A program made the position numbers and the translations under genes. The notes below the pieces were generated by a model. The model saw only the letters and a list, made by a program, of their open reading frames with translations. It was not told the origin of the DNA and ran no database searches. This document shows, in pieces, positions 20,740-31,926 of a stretch of DNA of 44,154 bases. This DNA is from Gamarada debralockiae (lineage: Eukaryota; Ascomycota; Leotiomycetes; Helotiales; Hyphodiscaceae). Position 1 is the stretch's first letter, and each line of letters begins with the position of its first letter. The DNA lies in the NCBI GenBank assembly GCA_002803225.1, contig NXFV01000288.1:1-44154 (forward strand), written 5' to 3'.

Positions 20740-22231
20740 GATTGTGTGGGTTATGATTGATGTTCAAGGAAGTATTAATGTACACCTGACGATTGTGTGT
20801 TAGTATGAATATGAGTGAGAGGATGTCCCTAGATGTGGTATGATGAGGGTTGTGTTTAATGGTGGACTTCGTTGGATGAACAATGTCGGGTAAAGAGGGG
20901 GCATATGAGGATATTGAACTGATGACCAAAGGCTGGACTAGGGTAAATCGATGTCAGGTTGGATGAGAGAACTTGGAAGTATGACGAAGTGTTGTAAGCT
21001 GGTGACATGAAGACAGCGAGTCGTTCATGAGAGGGTGGTGGTGATGGAAGGCGAATGAGAAGTGACGATATGCCACCATCCCCGACGTAAGTTAAAGCGA
21101 GGATATGGGCTAGTTGGGCAAGCGTAGAAGTGAGTTTGGTGGATACTTGAAGTTGACGAGCTGCCAATCGTCGCTTTCTTCCCCTGTTTCACTTCTTGTC
21201 CCTATCCGTACTCGCAAACACACTTGCACTGGCGGAGAGCAGCGGAGGAGACTGAGTGGGGTTGGTTCGGCTCGCCTTCGCTTTGGCTACGCGACTTCTT
21301 CCTCGCCCCCATTCCTCCAACAGCCTATCAATCATATCGCACAACACCACCACCACGCCTGTTGACAAGCTTCACAACAGTGGCAAACTAGTCAGCAACA
21401 CCCTTATACACTTCCTATCGAACTTTAGTTCAATTCTCACTTGTAAGTTGTTGACGCGGTTAATTTCAATCACTTGTTGCAACGGGTAGTTTCTCACCCG
21501 CCTCTTCAGAAAGGGGTCCAGCCTCGCCAAAGCAGCCTCGTTCGATCCGCTCCACCACCAGACCCGAGATGAGGGAAGGAATGACCAAAGATAAGACAGC
21601 AGAGGAAGATGATGACGAAGCAACAGCCGATCAAAGCTTGAATGATACTATTGATCCGGTCTTCGAAAGTATTCGCTGACTCCACGCAGAACTCGGCTGC
21701 CCTGAGAAGTCCTTCTATGTCTGCAACGTCCGCCATTCTCGTTCGTCCAACGAATCAGCGATTCAAGAGGGACGATATGGGAGTGATTGTACCCAGACAA
21801 TCCGCCTTAATCTAGTCAATCGTTCAGTGCGTATGAACGGATTCAATTCGCACGGCTTCCCGGATCAGATGTTCACCTGTTGCGGTTAAACAGATAGCTT
21901 TGGCTGATTGGTGGGGAATTCACTGGCCTGGTTTGAACGAATCACTCCCCAAAGCGCTGCTTGGCTCCTCCTATTAGTGCTTTAGCCCGTTAGTTCTCAT
22001 ATCAATTGAGAGACTTGTCTCGAAGCAGTGGTGGGGTTGTTGTTTTTCTGCGTTGATGTTTTGCCGATGTTCAAAAGCTCATCCCTTAGCGCCTCGCTGA
22101 CTAACCCACATTCTCTCATTCCAAATAAATTTTCTTTCGCGAAGCTCCCTCCTTCCTCTTCTTTTCTTCTAGTACAATAAATGATGCCAGACAGCTGAGC
22201 AACCAACATTTTTCCTGTCCCAGGCGGCGGG
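20740..22231. other. Divergent intergenic region of the Cys6 and histidine-phosphatase genes
   Basis: A 1.5-kb spacer with promoters for both flanking genes. A possible small minus-strand gene (21506-21736) is listed separately. Around 21819-21930 are TGAACGAT-type words (see findings). Confidence 0.45.
21506..21736 (-). CDS. Possible small single-pass membrane protein
   Basis: A 76-codon frame beginning MADVADIEGLLRAAEFCVES with A at -3 and G at +4. A helical N-terminus is followed by one hydrophobic segment (ALIGCCFVIIFLCCLIFG) and a Gly-rich tail. No family is recognised. The tail may be intron read-through, so the real C-terminus could differ. It could also be chance. Confidence 0.35.
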   Translation of the reverse strand: MADVADIEGLLRAAEFCVESANTFEDRINSIIQALIGCCFVIIFLCCLIFGHSFPHLGSGGGADRTRLLWRGWTPF

Positions 22232-23385
22232 ATGAGGTTACTTCTTATTAGACACGGTGAGACTGTCGACAATGTCGCTGGTATCTAGTTTGTCTTCCAA
22301 CTGCAAGCTGTCGCCGCCTTTGCTAACAATCTTTCAGTGCAGGCACGAGAGATTCCGCCCTCACAACCCATGGTGTTCTTCAAGCATCTCGATTGGGCAC
22401 CCATCTAGCTGCGAAGGGCGTGCAGATCTCCCATATCTTCTCCTCCGACCTCCAGCGTGCCTTCAAAACCGCGGAAGCAATTCGACTTGCTCAGCCCACC
22501 ATCCCGAATACCGTCACTCAATTGCACCTCCTTCGCGAGCAAGATTTCGGCTTCTATGAAGGCAAGGCCTTCTATGAGCGACCGAAAGAAAGCAATAAGA
22601 GTGGGCGGGAAGTACATCGCGAAGCACATTTGAACACGGAAGGGTTTCGAGGTGTCGAGAGCAAGCGATCAATGATCGCTAGAGTGGAAGCTTTCCTCGA
22701 AGGGCATCTCGTGTCGCTTATTCTACATGTGACAGATGAAGAGACAGTCGCTGTGGTCGCGCACGGTATTATCCTGGCTTATCTGTGGAGAGGCATTCTC
22801 GCTCGTTTTGACCCTGAGAGTGTTTCCGTTGCTGCTGGCATCATGGCTGGCGGTAATGGAATGGGTCTGGAGTACCTTGGTGGTTGGTCGAATACTGGAT
22901 ACTTGGATTTGGAAGTTAAGTCGAAAGCCTTGCCTCCTCCAAGTCTGCCAGCCGCCGGCATCGAATCTACCAATTTAACCGAACAATTTAAGGCTGCCGG
23001 TTCGGGAGCTGCGTCGCTGTCAAGCGCCGAAACTTATTCGAGTCCAAGTCCTCTGCCAGCTGCTAGTGCTCAATTTTCCTTGTCGGTTGAGCAACGCGCT
23101 GCTGTTGCATCTCTGGCAACAAGAGACCAAGTCCCCGATCCAACACTGCCCGAGGTCTCTGCGTCATCTCCGCAGACCCAACCACCCATTCCCGGACCTG
23201 CGATCACCCCCGCTACCACCGTCCTTCCCCCGAAGCTCTCGAACATGTCACTGGCGGTAAAAGCAGTGAACAACCAGGAGCACTTGAAGGGATTGAAGAA
23301 GACTCGAGGCGGCATCGGTAGTTCCAAGCACGATGAGAAGCAGCAGACCATGGATACTTTCTTCAAGAGGCGGAAGCATGGTTGA
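22232..23385 (+). CDS. Histidine-phosphatase (phosphoglycerate mutase-like) protein with C-terminal PIP box
   Basis: Two exons (22232-22280, 22343-23385; 62-nt intron) give 363 aa. The first exon encodes MRLLLIRHGETVDNVAG, the RHG motif with nucleophile His8. The join reads VAGTRDSALTTHG, as in the family. SSDLQRAFKTAEAI (R near the phosphate), LREQDFGFYEG (Glu82) and VAVVAHGIILAYL (His157) complete the active site, so it should be catalytically competent. The substrate is unknown; the superfamily acts on sugars, nucleotides and proteins. After about residue 210 comes a Pro/Ser/Ala-rich disordered linker, then a conserved-looking basic end. The last 14 residues are QQTMDTFFKRRKHG: a canonical PCNA-interacting QxxMxxFF box (350-357) followed by a basic run. 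That implies nuclear, replication- or repair-linked work instead of glycolysis. It is divergent from the Cys6-cluster gene. Confidence 0.88.
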
Positions 23386-24093
23386 TACTGTTACCACCTG
23401 GTTGCCGATTTGGCGAACAAGGCCGTGATGCAAAGGCAATCAATCCGAACTAGGCAAAGTCTATACGGAAGAATCACAGCCAAGTATCCCTTGACTGGGA
23501 AAGTGAAGCCGCTCACCAGCCCTGAGCAAGGGTCAGCTTGCGGCAGCTATACAGCAGCTTCTGTAGTATCTGCGGTTCCCTGCCACTACCTGCACCCTAA
23601 GATTCGAGTCTACCCGCCCTTGCGGACTTCGAGAAGTAAGTTGCGCAATAGTTTTCCTTTGTACACCCGGTGAAATGATGATAAACCTTATTCACAGACC
23701 TGTTCTGAAATCCGCATGTGGATGAACCAAGTACCAACTGCTGTCTGATCACTTAACTATCCTCTTCAACTGTCAACATACGTACTGTTTTGGGTAGTCG
23801 CTGACATTGATCACCAGGCAGAATACATTGGACATTGAACCTTATAACATTTCAACACCATCATCAAAAGCACAATAATCGCCTGAACATACCGCCCCTG
23901 CGAGAGAGCGAGATACCTCACACCGGGCTTGCAGGTTGGATCTGCTCAAATTTTGAACGGATATTGGATATCAATTATTGAGTTGGATTATATAGGTCAA
24001 ATATGAACACCATGCCAAACTCCCCAACGAACTCCATGCTTCATTCATCCCATCAAATCATCACACATAACCCATCAAATCATGAGACCCTAA
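23386..24093. other. Intergenic between convergent genes
   Basis: No supportable gene. Short frames without start context or splice partners. Confidence 0.45.
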
Positions 24094-24788
24094 TCACAGC
24101 ATAACAAGTCCAATAACACAGAACCCAACAATCGCAAGCGCACTGCCCAAACTTCCTCCAACCTTGGTCGCCGCGCCCGTAAATGAACTCGGTGGTCCCG
24201 TCGACGTGTTAGTCGGGGAGCCGATCGCTGATGGGGAAGTAAGGAGCGTTGTAGCTGTTGAGGTTGACACTGAGCCTATTCGAACCGTTAGCTCTAATCC
24301 CCCCATATTTCACACATTGGAACTGGGCATTCCTTACCAACTGTAGAAGTAGCTGTCGCAGTACTCGTACTCGTAGAAGATCCATTCGTCGAGCTCGCAG
24401 TCTCAACACTTATCACAGAGCTCAAATAGCTGCTAACAGCCGTATTCGTGCTCGTCACCGAAGTCGTCGCTGAACTCGCACCAATAACCGGTCCGCCTGG
24501 TGTCGTAACCGTCGCTGTGGACATCGGGGATGTGGATGTTGTTACGGTGACTGAGGTGGATACACTTGGGGAGGAAGATCCGAATGATGAGGGAGGCAGA
24601 TAGGTGGTGGTGGTTGTTATGCCGGAGGAGACGACTGATGTCGCTGTTGTTGTAGTGGTTGGTGTGGGCCAGACTGGGAGGACGATCGTGGAGGTTAGAC
24701 CATTGGAGATCACTATTGTGGTTGACTGTGCTCGCGCGGAGTTGAGGAAAGCTGCGATGAGCAGGAGGGTGGAGGATGTGAACTGCAT
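24094..24788 (-). CDS. Ser/Thr-rich GPI-anchored cell-wall or surface protein
   Basis: Two exons (24338-24788, 24094-24275; 62-nt intron) give 210 aa. MQFTSSTLLLIAAFLNSARA is a clean signal peptide ending in ARA before QSTT. The mature chain is mostly Ser, Thr, Val, Ala and Pro in low-complexity runs, expected to be heavily O-mannosylated. There are no cysteine motifs and no catalytic domain. The C-terminus has a GPI-attachment signal: small residues (SSFTGAATKVGGS), then a hydrophobic tail (ALAIVGFCVIGLVML) reaching the stop. Without splicing, exon 1 would run into PVPMCEIWGD and lose the anchor, which supports the intron. It is probably cross-linked to the wall or held at the plasma membrane. 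The gene is convergent with the histidine-phosphatase gene. Confidence 0.85.
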
Positions 24789-25636
24789 CCTTGCTGAATT
24801 GGCTTAATCCGAACAACGAGTGTTTGGAGAGGGAGCTATGAAGGTATTGAGATTAGAGGGCTTGAGGATTATATTTGAGGTGATGGAAGAGGCTTGGAGA
24901 AAGGGAAACGCATGATACTTATGATAAACACGATGCCGTGATGTGAGTGGCATCATAAGGGAAAGCAGAAAAATGCCATCATAAAGATCGAATCCAGTAA
25001 CAGCAGGGGGACTTCCATGCTGTCGTTCACTTCAAATCCTTGGTAACGTGTTGCTTCCCTGATAGCGGGCACTAATCACAGCGGTGAAGCTTCCAGGAAA
25101 GATACAGCAAAGGGTTCGAGGAAGCGTCACATAGGCCAGGCCGCCAGGGTTTCATACTTACGAGACTAAGATTTGCTGGCAGGAAGTCCCGTTCAGCAAC
25201 ATCATTGTTACCCGTGCTCGCTTTCATCCTAATCTCAATTGGACAAAGCCGCGATGAATGGAGAAGAACCTTGGAAGAATCGCATCAAAGTGGCTGGTGA
25301 GGGGAAAGTTAAAAAGCATGCAGTCCTGCGTCATCAGATTGGCGAGTAAGCTGGGGTTGGCGGACAAAGGGAGAACCTTGTTTTTGCGAGGAACATAACG
25401 ACACTGCACATCACATTTTGCAAGACTCGAAGCGAGGCCGCAACTTGAATCGAGTCGCGCAAAGATCGGATGATTCCTCTGAAATCTGGAAAGAAACTTA
25501 GGGAAGGCGGGGCCAGTTGTCGTTATCGTAAACATGCTTTTCGTCCATCTATGAAGTCTTTTTCTCTAATGCATTCAGTAAGAGTGGTCTTGACCAGCCA
25601 CAAATTGCAACAAGCAACCCTCACAACCAACAAGAT
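24789..25636. other. Intergenic: promoter of GPI-protein gene and 3' flank of LeuRS
   Basis: No gene seen. A 103-codon minus-strand frame (25224-25535) has no recognisable feature. Confidence 0.45.
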
Positions 25637-28600
25637 CTAAACTTCCACATTCTCAAAAGAGAAGGTTGGGACACCCGGCACCGCACTCTCAGCCTGAGGC
25701 GGTAATCCAGTAACCTCTCTCTCCTCACCAACCACCTTCCCACTCTTCCCACCTTCTGCAACCTCCACCAATTCAACCACACTCAACCCCGCCGCCTTCT
25801 TGAGACCGGGAACCATATTCTTCAACGTCTGAATCTCATCAAACGCCAATTTGCGATCGAAGACCAAGTCCTTCTTCTCCCCTGCCACTAATCGCTTCTT
25901 CAATCCCATAACGAAAGGCATCGCCTTCTTCATCTCACCCATCTTCGCAATCTTGCCATTCAACTCCTTGTCATCCTTCACACCCCCTTTGTTCTCATCC
26001 CAAGCTTCCTTCACCAAATCAATATACTTCTCTTGCCAAGCCGGGAATTTCGCCGCAGCAAAAATCGTAAGTTTCTTGGGCTTCTTAAGATCGTAACCGA
26101 TGTCTTTGCCCTTCGCTTTCTTCTTCTGCTGCGCAGCTTCCGCAGACGTGATGTTTGAGGATGTGGTGCGCACGTAGTCGCGTGCTGCGGTGAGAGCAGC
26201 TTTCGGTGCTGGGACGACAGGGTAGAGCGCGTTTTGAATGGTGGATGGCTTGTGGAGGATTTCGAGCCAGATGTACTCTGACCAATGTGGTGCGATCACC
26301 GTCAAGAGCAAGGCCTGCAATTCGATGTATTGCAGGATCAGATCCTTATGCATCTTGATTCCAGCCGCGGTGCTCGATTCACGATAGAAATCACGCGCGG
26401 ATGTGAAGTCGTAGAGAGCGGATTTCAAGGCAAGTTTGTAGTTTGTTTCTTCATAGTGTTGGCGGCATTCGTGCACGATGGCGTTCATTTCGTTCTCGAA
26501 CAAGGCGTCTAGGAAGTCGTTCTTGGGTCCGGAGCGGAGGACCATGTCTTGGTCTTTGACCATCTCTTCGCACCATTCGCGGAGGGTGAAGAGACGAAGC
26601 ACGTTGTTATCTGCTACATCTTCTTCAAAGTTGGCGTCTGCGACTCCGTCACCTGCGTCGGCCAAAGCAATACGGGATGCATCGGCACCGTACTTTCGGA
26701 CCATCTCGTCCAAGGTCATGAAGTTTCCGGTTGATTTAGACATTTTCTCGCCGTTCAAGAGTAAGTGGCCGTTTGCGCGAACACCCTTGGGCCGGTACTC
26801 GGATGGGAAGATGGCAAGGTGGATGTAGAGGAAGAAGGTAAGATGATTGGGAATGAGATCTTTTCCTGATACTCGGAGATCCAAGGGATACCAGTACTCG
26901 AATTCTCGGCGCATTGATGCAAGAGCTTCCTTCGAAATCTTGCTTCCGGAAAGAATCTCATCGCTAAGTTCTCGGCGTGCAAAGACGTAATCCCAGACTT
27001 CATCGGTCATCTGTTCTGGCTTGACGCCTGCAGGACCGGGTGTCTTCCCGAATATGTCTTTGTGGAGAAGATGAGCGATTGTGTAGTATGCCATGTAAAT
27101 GGTACTATCACTCAAACTCTCCACCAAGAATTGAGGATCCCAAGGAAGTTTCGAACCAAGACCATATGTTCGAGCACAAGCCCATTGATTGAGCCAGTTG
27201 AGAACACCCTCGAATCCGTTCTTTGTTTCTTGCGAGTATGTGTTCAAGCCCTGTCCATCGACATTGTCGACGTACTTCAAAGCAACCTCTCTCCACGACT
27301 CCTCTCCGTAGTCAAGATACCATTGATCCATCAAGGCTACACAGCAGTCATCTCCAGATCTACTGACAACCTTCCTCTCTGGCTCTGAGTATGCAAATCC
27401 TTCATTTGCATCAAGGAGCTGTTGTCTGACCTTCGGCTTCGCAACCTCGACCTTCTCTCCCTTGAAGTCGCCGATCGTCATGATTCCTTGGTAGAATCCT
27501 TCCTTGTAAGCTAATTCCTTGGCTTCCTCAAGCTGCTTTGTGTCCTTGGGTGAAGAGATCTTGAGCTTCTCGACCAAGAATTTTGCTGCGAGGTCTCCAT
27601 ATGTAGGTGTCTTGATAATGGGAACGATCTCCAGCTCCACCCATTCCTTCTTGATCTTGTAGTAGTCAGCCTTCTTTGCGAGATCCTTGACCGTTGCGTA
27701 GTCATCAGGACTGTCCGAGGGTACAGAGGTGACGACTCCGGTACCCTTTGTGGGAAGAACTGTCTCCATGGGCAAGATCCGTACACCTTCCTTGTGAACG
27801 GAGAGAGGCGCATTGACAAGAGTACCAACACAGTCCGCGCCCATAATTTCCGCAACCTTCTCGTAAACGCCATTTTGAGGAAAGATGCCCTGATATGCCA
27901 TATTCCGCGCTGCTCTATCCGTGATAACATAGAACTCCTTTTCTGAAATCTTGAAAACGCCATACTTGATCTTAGGCCCAACGAAACAGCAAGTTTGTCC
28001 GTACATAGTCTCTGGTCTCAAAGTCGCAGGTACGAAAAAGACGTCTGCTCCTGCGGGTACCTTCCCCTTGATCGACGCCTCCGCATCCGGAGCCCATTCC
28101 TTGACCCTCAACTTCAATGCCGTATATTCTTGAGGTCCAACAGCTTCCCCCTCGCTTCGGTCGTGATCCATACACGGTTGACCATCCTTGGGGGAATAAA
28201 TGGTGTACCTCTTCCCAAACTTAATCTTCTTCAACTCCCGGAGACGATTCATCTGCCACCGCACAAACGCATCATAGTAAGGATTCGCATCCGTCGTGAC
28301 AAAACTTCTCCGCCAATCGATTCTCGCTCCAAAATTCGTCAGATCCTGTTTGCAAAGCGGAGGAAAGAATTCCAACCAATGCTGTGGATCTGCAAACTTA
28401 TGGATATCCTCGACAGGTATATTCAAGGCGCGCATGATCTGGAATTGGTATTTCATCTTGACGACCTTAGTAGCAGCTTTTCCCTTCTTCGCTGTGAATT
28501 TTGTGACGTCCTCGTGGTGTGTGCTGGGAGCGGGAATATTCGTCTTGTCCTCCAAAACTTCATCCTCCTCCTTGTATCCCTCGAAATTTTGCCCAAACAT

Positions 28601-29258
28601 CTTTACCTCGTTGATGAGCTTGTCTGCGCATGCCTTGATTGGCATACCCGTGCAATGGAAACCCAGGGGAAACAAGGCTCGCTTTCCTTGCATTCGCGCA
28701 AAGCCCGTGGTGAACTCGATTTTCGATGCAGTGAAGCTGTGGCCTGCATGTAAAGTACCGTTCATGTATGGGTACGCCATGGTGCCGAAGAATTTGGGGT
28801 GCTGTGCTCGAAGCTCAGCTGGAGATATCGAATGGAGGGGTATTTCGGTGGTAGAGGGGGCGTTGGGTTGGAAGACACCGTCCTTTTGCCATTGTGCCTG
28901 GTACTTCTTCTCGATAGCTATGAGACTGTCGCGTTTTTCGGTCTGCAATATCCTTATTGTCAGTAGCTGTTGTAAATCGTTAAACCAGCTTCAGCGATCA
29001 AGAACGGGCTCTTCGAAGACCTAAAACCTTTGTTGGTATGCTCCAAGATCCACTGCTCAACCAGAAGGGATGACTTAGGCCTTGATATCCCAGGAGGAGT
29101 CTGTCCATACTTCGATCGCTGAAAAAAATTAAGGGATTGATATCCCATATTCCCAAGGCTGTGGGAGGGGTACGAGGGGTACTTACACCTTTCAATTCTT
29201 TAGTTTTGGAAATTGTGGCATTTTCCAAAGCCTTTGCGGTTTCTTCGACTGCCACCAT
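25637..29258 (-). CDS. Leucyl-tRNA synthetase, cytosolic
   Basis: Charges tRNA-Leu with leucine in the cytosol. Two exons (29187-29258, 25637-28942; 244-nt intron) give 1,125 aa, the usual size for the archaeal/eukaryotic type. Exon 1 encodes MVAVEETAKALENATISK...ELKG and joins TEKRDSLIAIEKKYQ, as in other fungal LeuRS. The class I signatures are AYPYMNGTLHAGHSF (HIGH-type motif HAGH, 89-92) and GEKMSKSTGNF (KMSKS, 757-761). Between them is the CP1 editing domain, with GTGVVTSVPSDSPDDYATVK. The C-terminal region has the anticodon-binding helices (EMNAIVHECRQHYEETNYKL) and the eukaryotic lysine-rich extension. There is no mitochondrial presequence, so a separate mitochondrial enzyme is expected elsewhere. 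Frames on the opposite strand here are shadows. Divergent from the kinase-like gene. Confidence 0.96.
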
Positions 29259-29798
29259 GATTGTTGCTTTCGGGTGAACGATTCTTGAAGTCCAGCTCGA
29301 GGTTATATCTTTGCGCTGGCTCGCTGTCGCCTTCAGCTTTCCTCCTGTGAGTCGACGAGAATTTGTTAGCCAATCCTAGGCGGAATTTGGAATACGCACG
29401 TGATCGGCAATTCTCATCAAGTTCAGCCTCATTTCAGCTTGAGACCAGGAAGGCCAGCATACTGATTTCATATGCATACATCCGAACTGAAGATAACAGA
29501 TATGGTGGCGAGGCAAGTTCCCGGGAGGATTTTAATAGCGCGTTTTGTGAGTTGGTGCAATGATGCAATATGTATTCAATAAAATAACGAGACAGACTGT
29601 TCAAATTTGGTAATTGGTAAATTATATAGGATTGCTTTCTGCTGCAGCTTCTCGAATTAAATACCCTTCTTTTCGCTTTTGAAAGAAACAAACCAGCAAC
29701 ACAACACCCTTGCTCGTTATAAGTACTGTCATTCTTTGAGAATACTAGCCGGAAGAACCATATTGAAAGTCACGGTAGCCTTCATTCGGTCTTGAAGA
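29259..29798. promoter_or_regulatory. Divergent promoter region of LeuRS and kinase-like gene
   Basis: 540 bp between opposite start codons. No ORF of note. No clear TATA box or known operator identified. Confidence 0.45.
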
Positions 29799-31022
29799 AT
29801 GTCGCCCAGGCTGCTTCATCTGGGCCAGAAGCTCAAAGGCCACATTGGTACATACAGAATCACGAAACGGCTCAAAGAGGAGTTCGTTTATCTTGCAACG
29901 TATGCACCAACGTACCCCCACTTCAACTACAGTAATTGACACAATAATAGAAATCACGACCTGAAGCCTGTGGTTATCAAAGCTACCCCGGTTCGTATCC
30001 AACACGAGCGCGATCTCCTCAAGCAATTTCAAGGCCGTACCAATTACCTTCGTCCTATGATAGACGAGATACAGAAGCCAGTAGAGCCACCAGCCATTGT
30101 CCTACAATACCTCGATGATGATATAGTCTGGGCGGAACGGAAGCAGAGGCTTACAAGACAGGAGATTAAAAATGTGGCGAGAGGTGTGCTCAAGGCTCTT
30201 GAAGTGTTGCATACAGATGGATACGTTCACTGCGGCATGTAAAAATCCTTCATTGGCCTTCTACTCTATGCGGAAGGCTAATCTTATTCTGCAGATGTGA
30301 AGCCTAGAAACATATTAGTCAATTACGGAAGTGAAGGGAAGCCCCGATTCTCAAAGGTGCAATTAGGAGATCTAGGAAGCACTCTGTCGATCGACTCCTA
30401 TCAAGCTAAGAACGGCATTTTGACTGGAACAAGTGTCTTTCGGGCCCCTGAGGTTTTTGTTCAACTTCCATGGGGAACTGCCCGAGATATTTGGAGTTTT
30501 GGCGTTACTGTAACTATTACCCTACTCTCAAACTGCTAAATTGTACTCATGATTGTGCAGCTCATAAATCTAATATGGGGTAACGATTTCCATTTGTTCG
30601 AGCCTCAAAAAGCTGAAGATGACTACGATGTCGATTACGAGACTAAAGTCCTCATACGCCATCATAAGTTCTTCGGACCGTTTCCAAGTTCGTTTAACGA
30701 GATCGCGGACAAACATGCGAAGAAATATATATCTAGACTCAATTACGTCGTCCCACCCGAAGACATGAAACCCTTTTATAGGGCGAGTGAAAGGGAGATC
30801 TGTAGTGCTGACAAGAACTTTTTGCTTAAGATCATGAAGCTTGACCCCCGAGATCGGCCGACTGCGAAGGAGCTTTTACAGGATGAGTGGTTCACCGAGA
30901 GGTCGGTGAGAAGCGTTAGTTCATACTCAAGGGAGGAGGCAGAATTTTTGAAAACCCTACGGTGCTCTCCCTTAAACGATATCAAAATTGAGCTTGGCGA
31001 ATATGTACATATAATGAGGTAG
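29799..31022 (+). CDS. Protein kinase-like protein with variant catalytic motifs
   Basis: Four exons (29799-29899, 29951-30234, 30295-30509, 30561-31022) give 353 aa, essentially one kinase domain. There is no clear glycine loop (LKGHIGTYRI is the nearest). PVVIKA supplies the ATP lysine (Lys44). The catalytic loop is VHCDVKPRNILV (Asp129, Lys131, Asn134). The metal motif is GDLG instead of DFG (Asp154), and RAPEV (179-182) is the APE motif. ARDIWSFGV and LDPRDRPTAKELLQDEWF complete the C-lobe. The catalytic loop only forms if the second intron is GC-AG (donor GCATGT after TGCG); the nearby GT at 30239 gives the wrong frame. The short open ends and relaxed motifs fit expanded fungal kinase families. 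Substrate unknown; activity plausible. Confidence 0.72.
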
Positions 31023-31416
31023 CATTATTTTAGTTCAAGGCCAATAGTACCTAATACCATAGTAGTCTCAATCATATATTCAATCAGGAATCTGGCACAG
31101 ATTATCTGACTGGCTGGGTCAGCGACTCAGCAGTGGTTTAACGGTTTAAATTGAGCTATAGTATTTATCTGGGCATGATTTCCATTATGGAGTATAGACC
31201 ACCATGTAGAGGGTGCTAGGATGCTAGGACTGTGCAATTGGTATTTAGTAAGTTAATATCTTTTAATTCATTCATCTTGCATATATACACGTGGAGGATC
31301 ACGCACGTGACCATTGCTTCCGCACCCCTGCATAGCTTAATCATCACCATTTTTCGAAATGATGGTTAACTTCGAAGCTCGAAGATCACCATAGCTCTAC
31401 TTCGAACATCACCAAA
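31023..31416. other. Intergenic
   Basis: AT-rich spacer with a palindrome-like CACGTGGAGGATCACGCACGTGA around 31290-31312. No gene seen. Confidence 0.4.
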
Positions 31417-31926
31417 ATGTTTTCAACGATCGTGCGAAGGGCAGCGCAGACCAAGATCCCGTACGATGTATACAACCTCCCATACAAAGCGAAACGATTA
31501 TGGCCGCCCGATTTCTCGAAAATATCTCCGAAGCATCAGTTCAAACTTGAGAGGAAGTACAAGAGGAGGGCAAAGCTAAAGTGGGCGAGGCCGAGGTGGA
31601 CGAAGGCTGTGAAAATTGCGCAGTTAAGTTCAGTTCTATGTGGGTTTACACGGTGAGGGAATTGGGATCGGATGCTGATACATTGGGATAGTTGTGGCGG
31701 TTTATGGAGTGTTGTTCTTGGATTGGAATCAAATACAGGAAGGCTCGGAACACCAACCATTTCACACTGTATGCTTCTCTGTGTGTAGTGGATGATGGAT
31801 TTGGCTGATTATATACAGATTCGAAGTTGGTTCTGGGGCTCGGTGGGATCGATATGGACGAAAGATCAAGTACGGCGGAAGGATGCCCCAGAAAGCGCAT
31901 CTCCTGCCGCCAATACCAGCAATTGA
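31417..31926 (+). CDS. Small single-pass, probably mitochondrial protein of unknown function
   Basis: Three exons (31417-31639, 31692-31768, 31819-31926) give 135 aa. The N-terminus, MFSTIVRRAAQTKIPYDVYN, is basic, lacks acidic residues early and looks like a mitochondrial presequence. Then comes a very basic Trp/Lys/Arg-rich stretch (PPDFSKISPKHQFKLERKYK, KLKWARPRW). One membrane segment (KIAQLSSVLFVAVYGVLFLD) follows, then WNQIQEGSEHQPFHTIRSWFWG and a polar tail. The splice choice at 31639 restores the membrane segment; the alternative donor at 31655 breaks it. The layout (matrix-facing basic part, one helix, short intermembrane part) resembles small inner-membrane or respiratory assembly proteins. 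I cannot name the family. Confidence 0.72.

Noticed and set aside
27995..29024. Long plus-strand frames (252 and 242 codons) opposite LeuRS
   Set aside because: Antisense shadows of a strongly conserved gene, with no independent start context or family resemblance.
29799..31022. Calling the kinase-like gene a pseudokinase
   Set aside because: The ATP lysine, HxD aspartate, Asn and metal-binding Asp are all present once the GC-AG junction is accepted. DLG in place of DFG is tolerated in active kinases.
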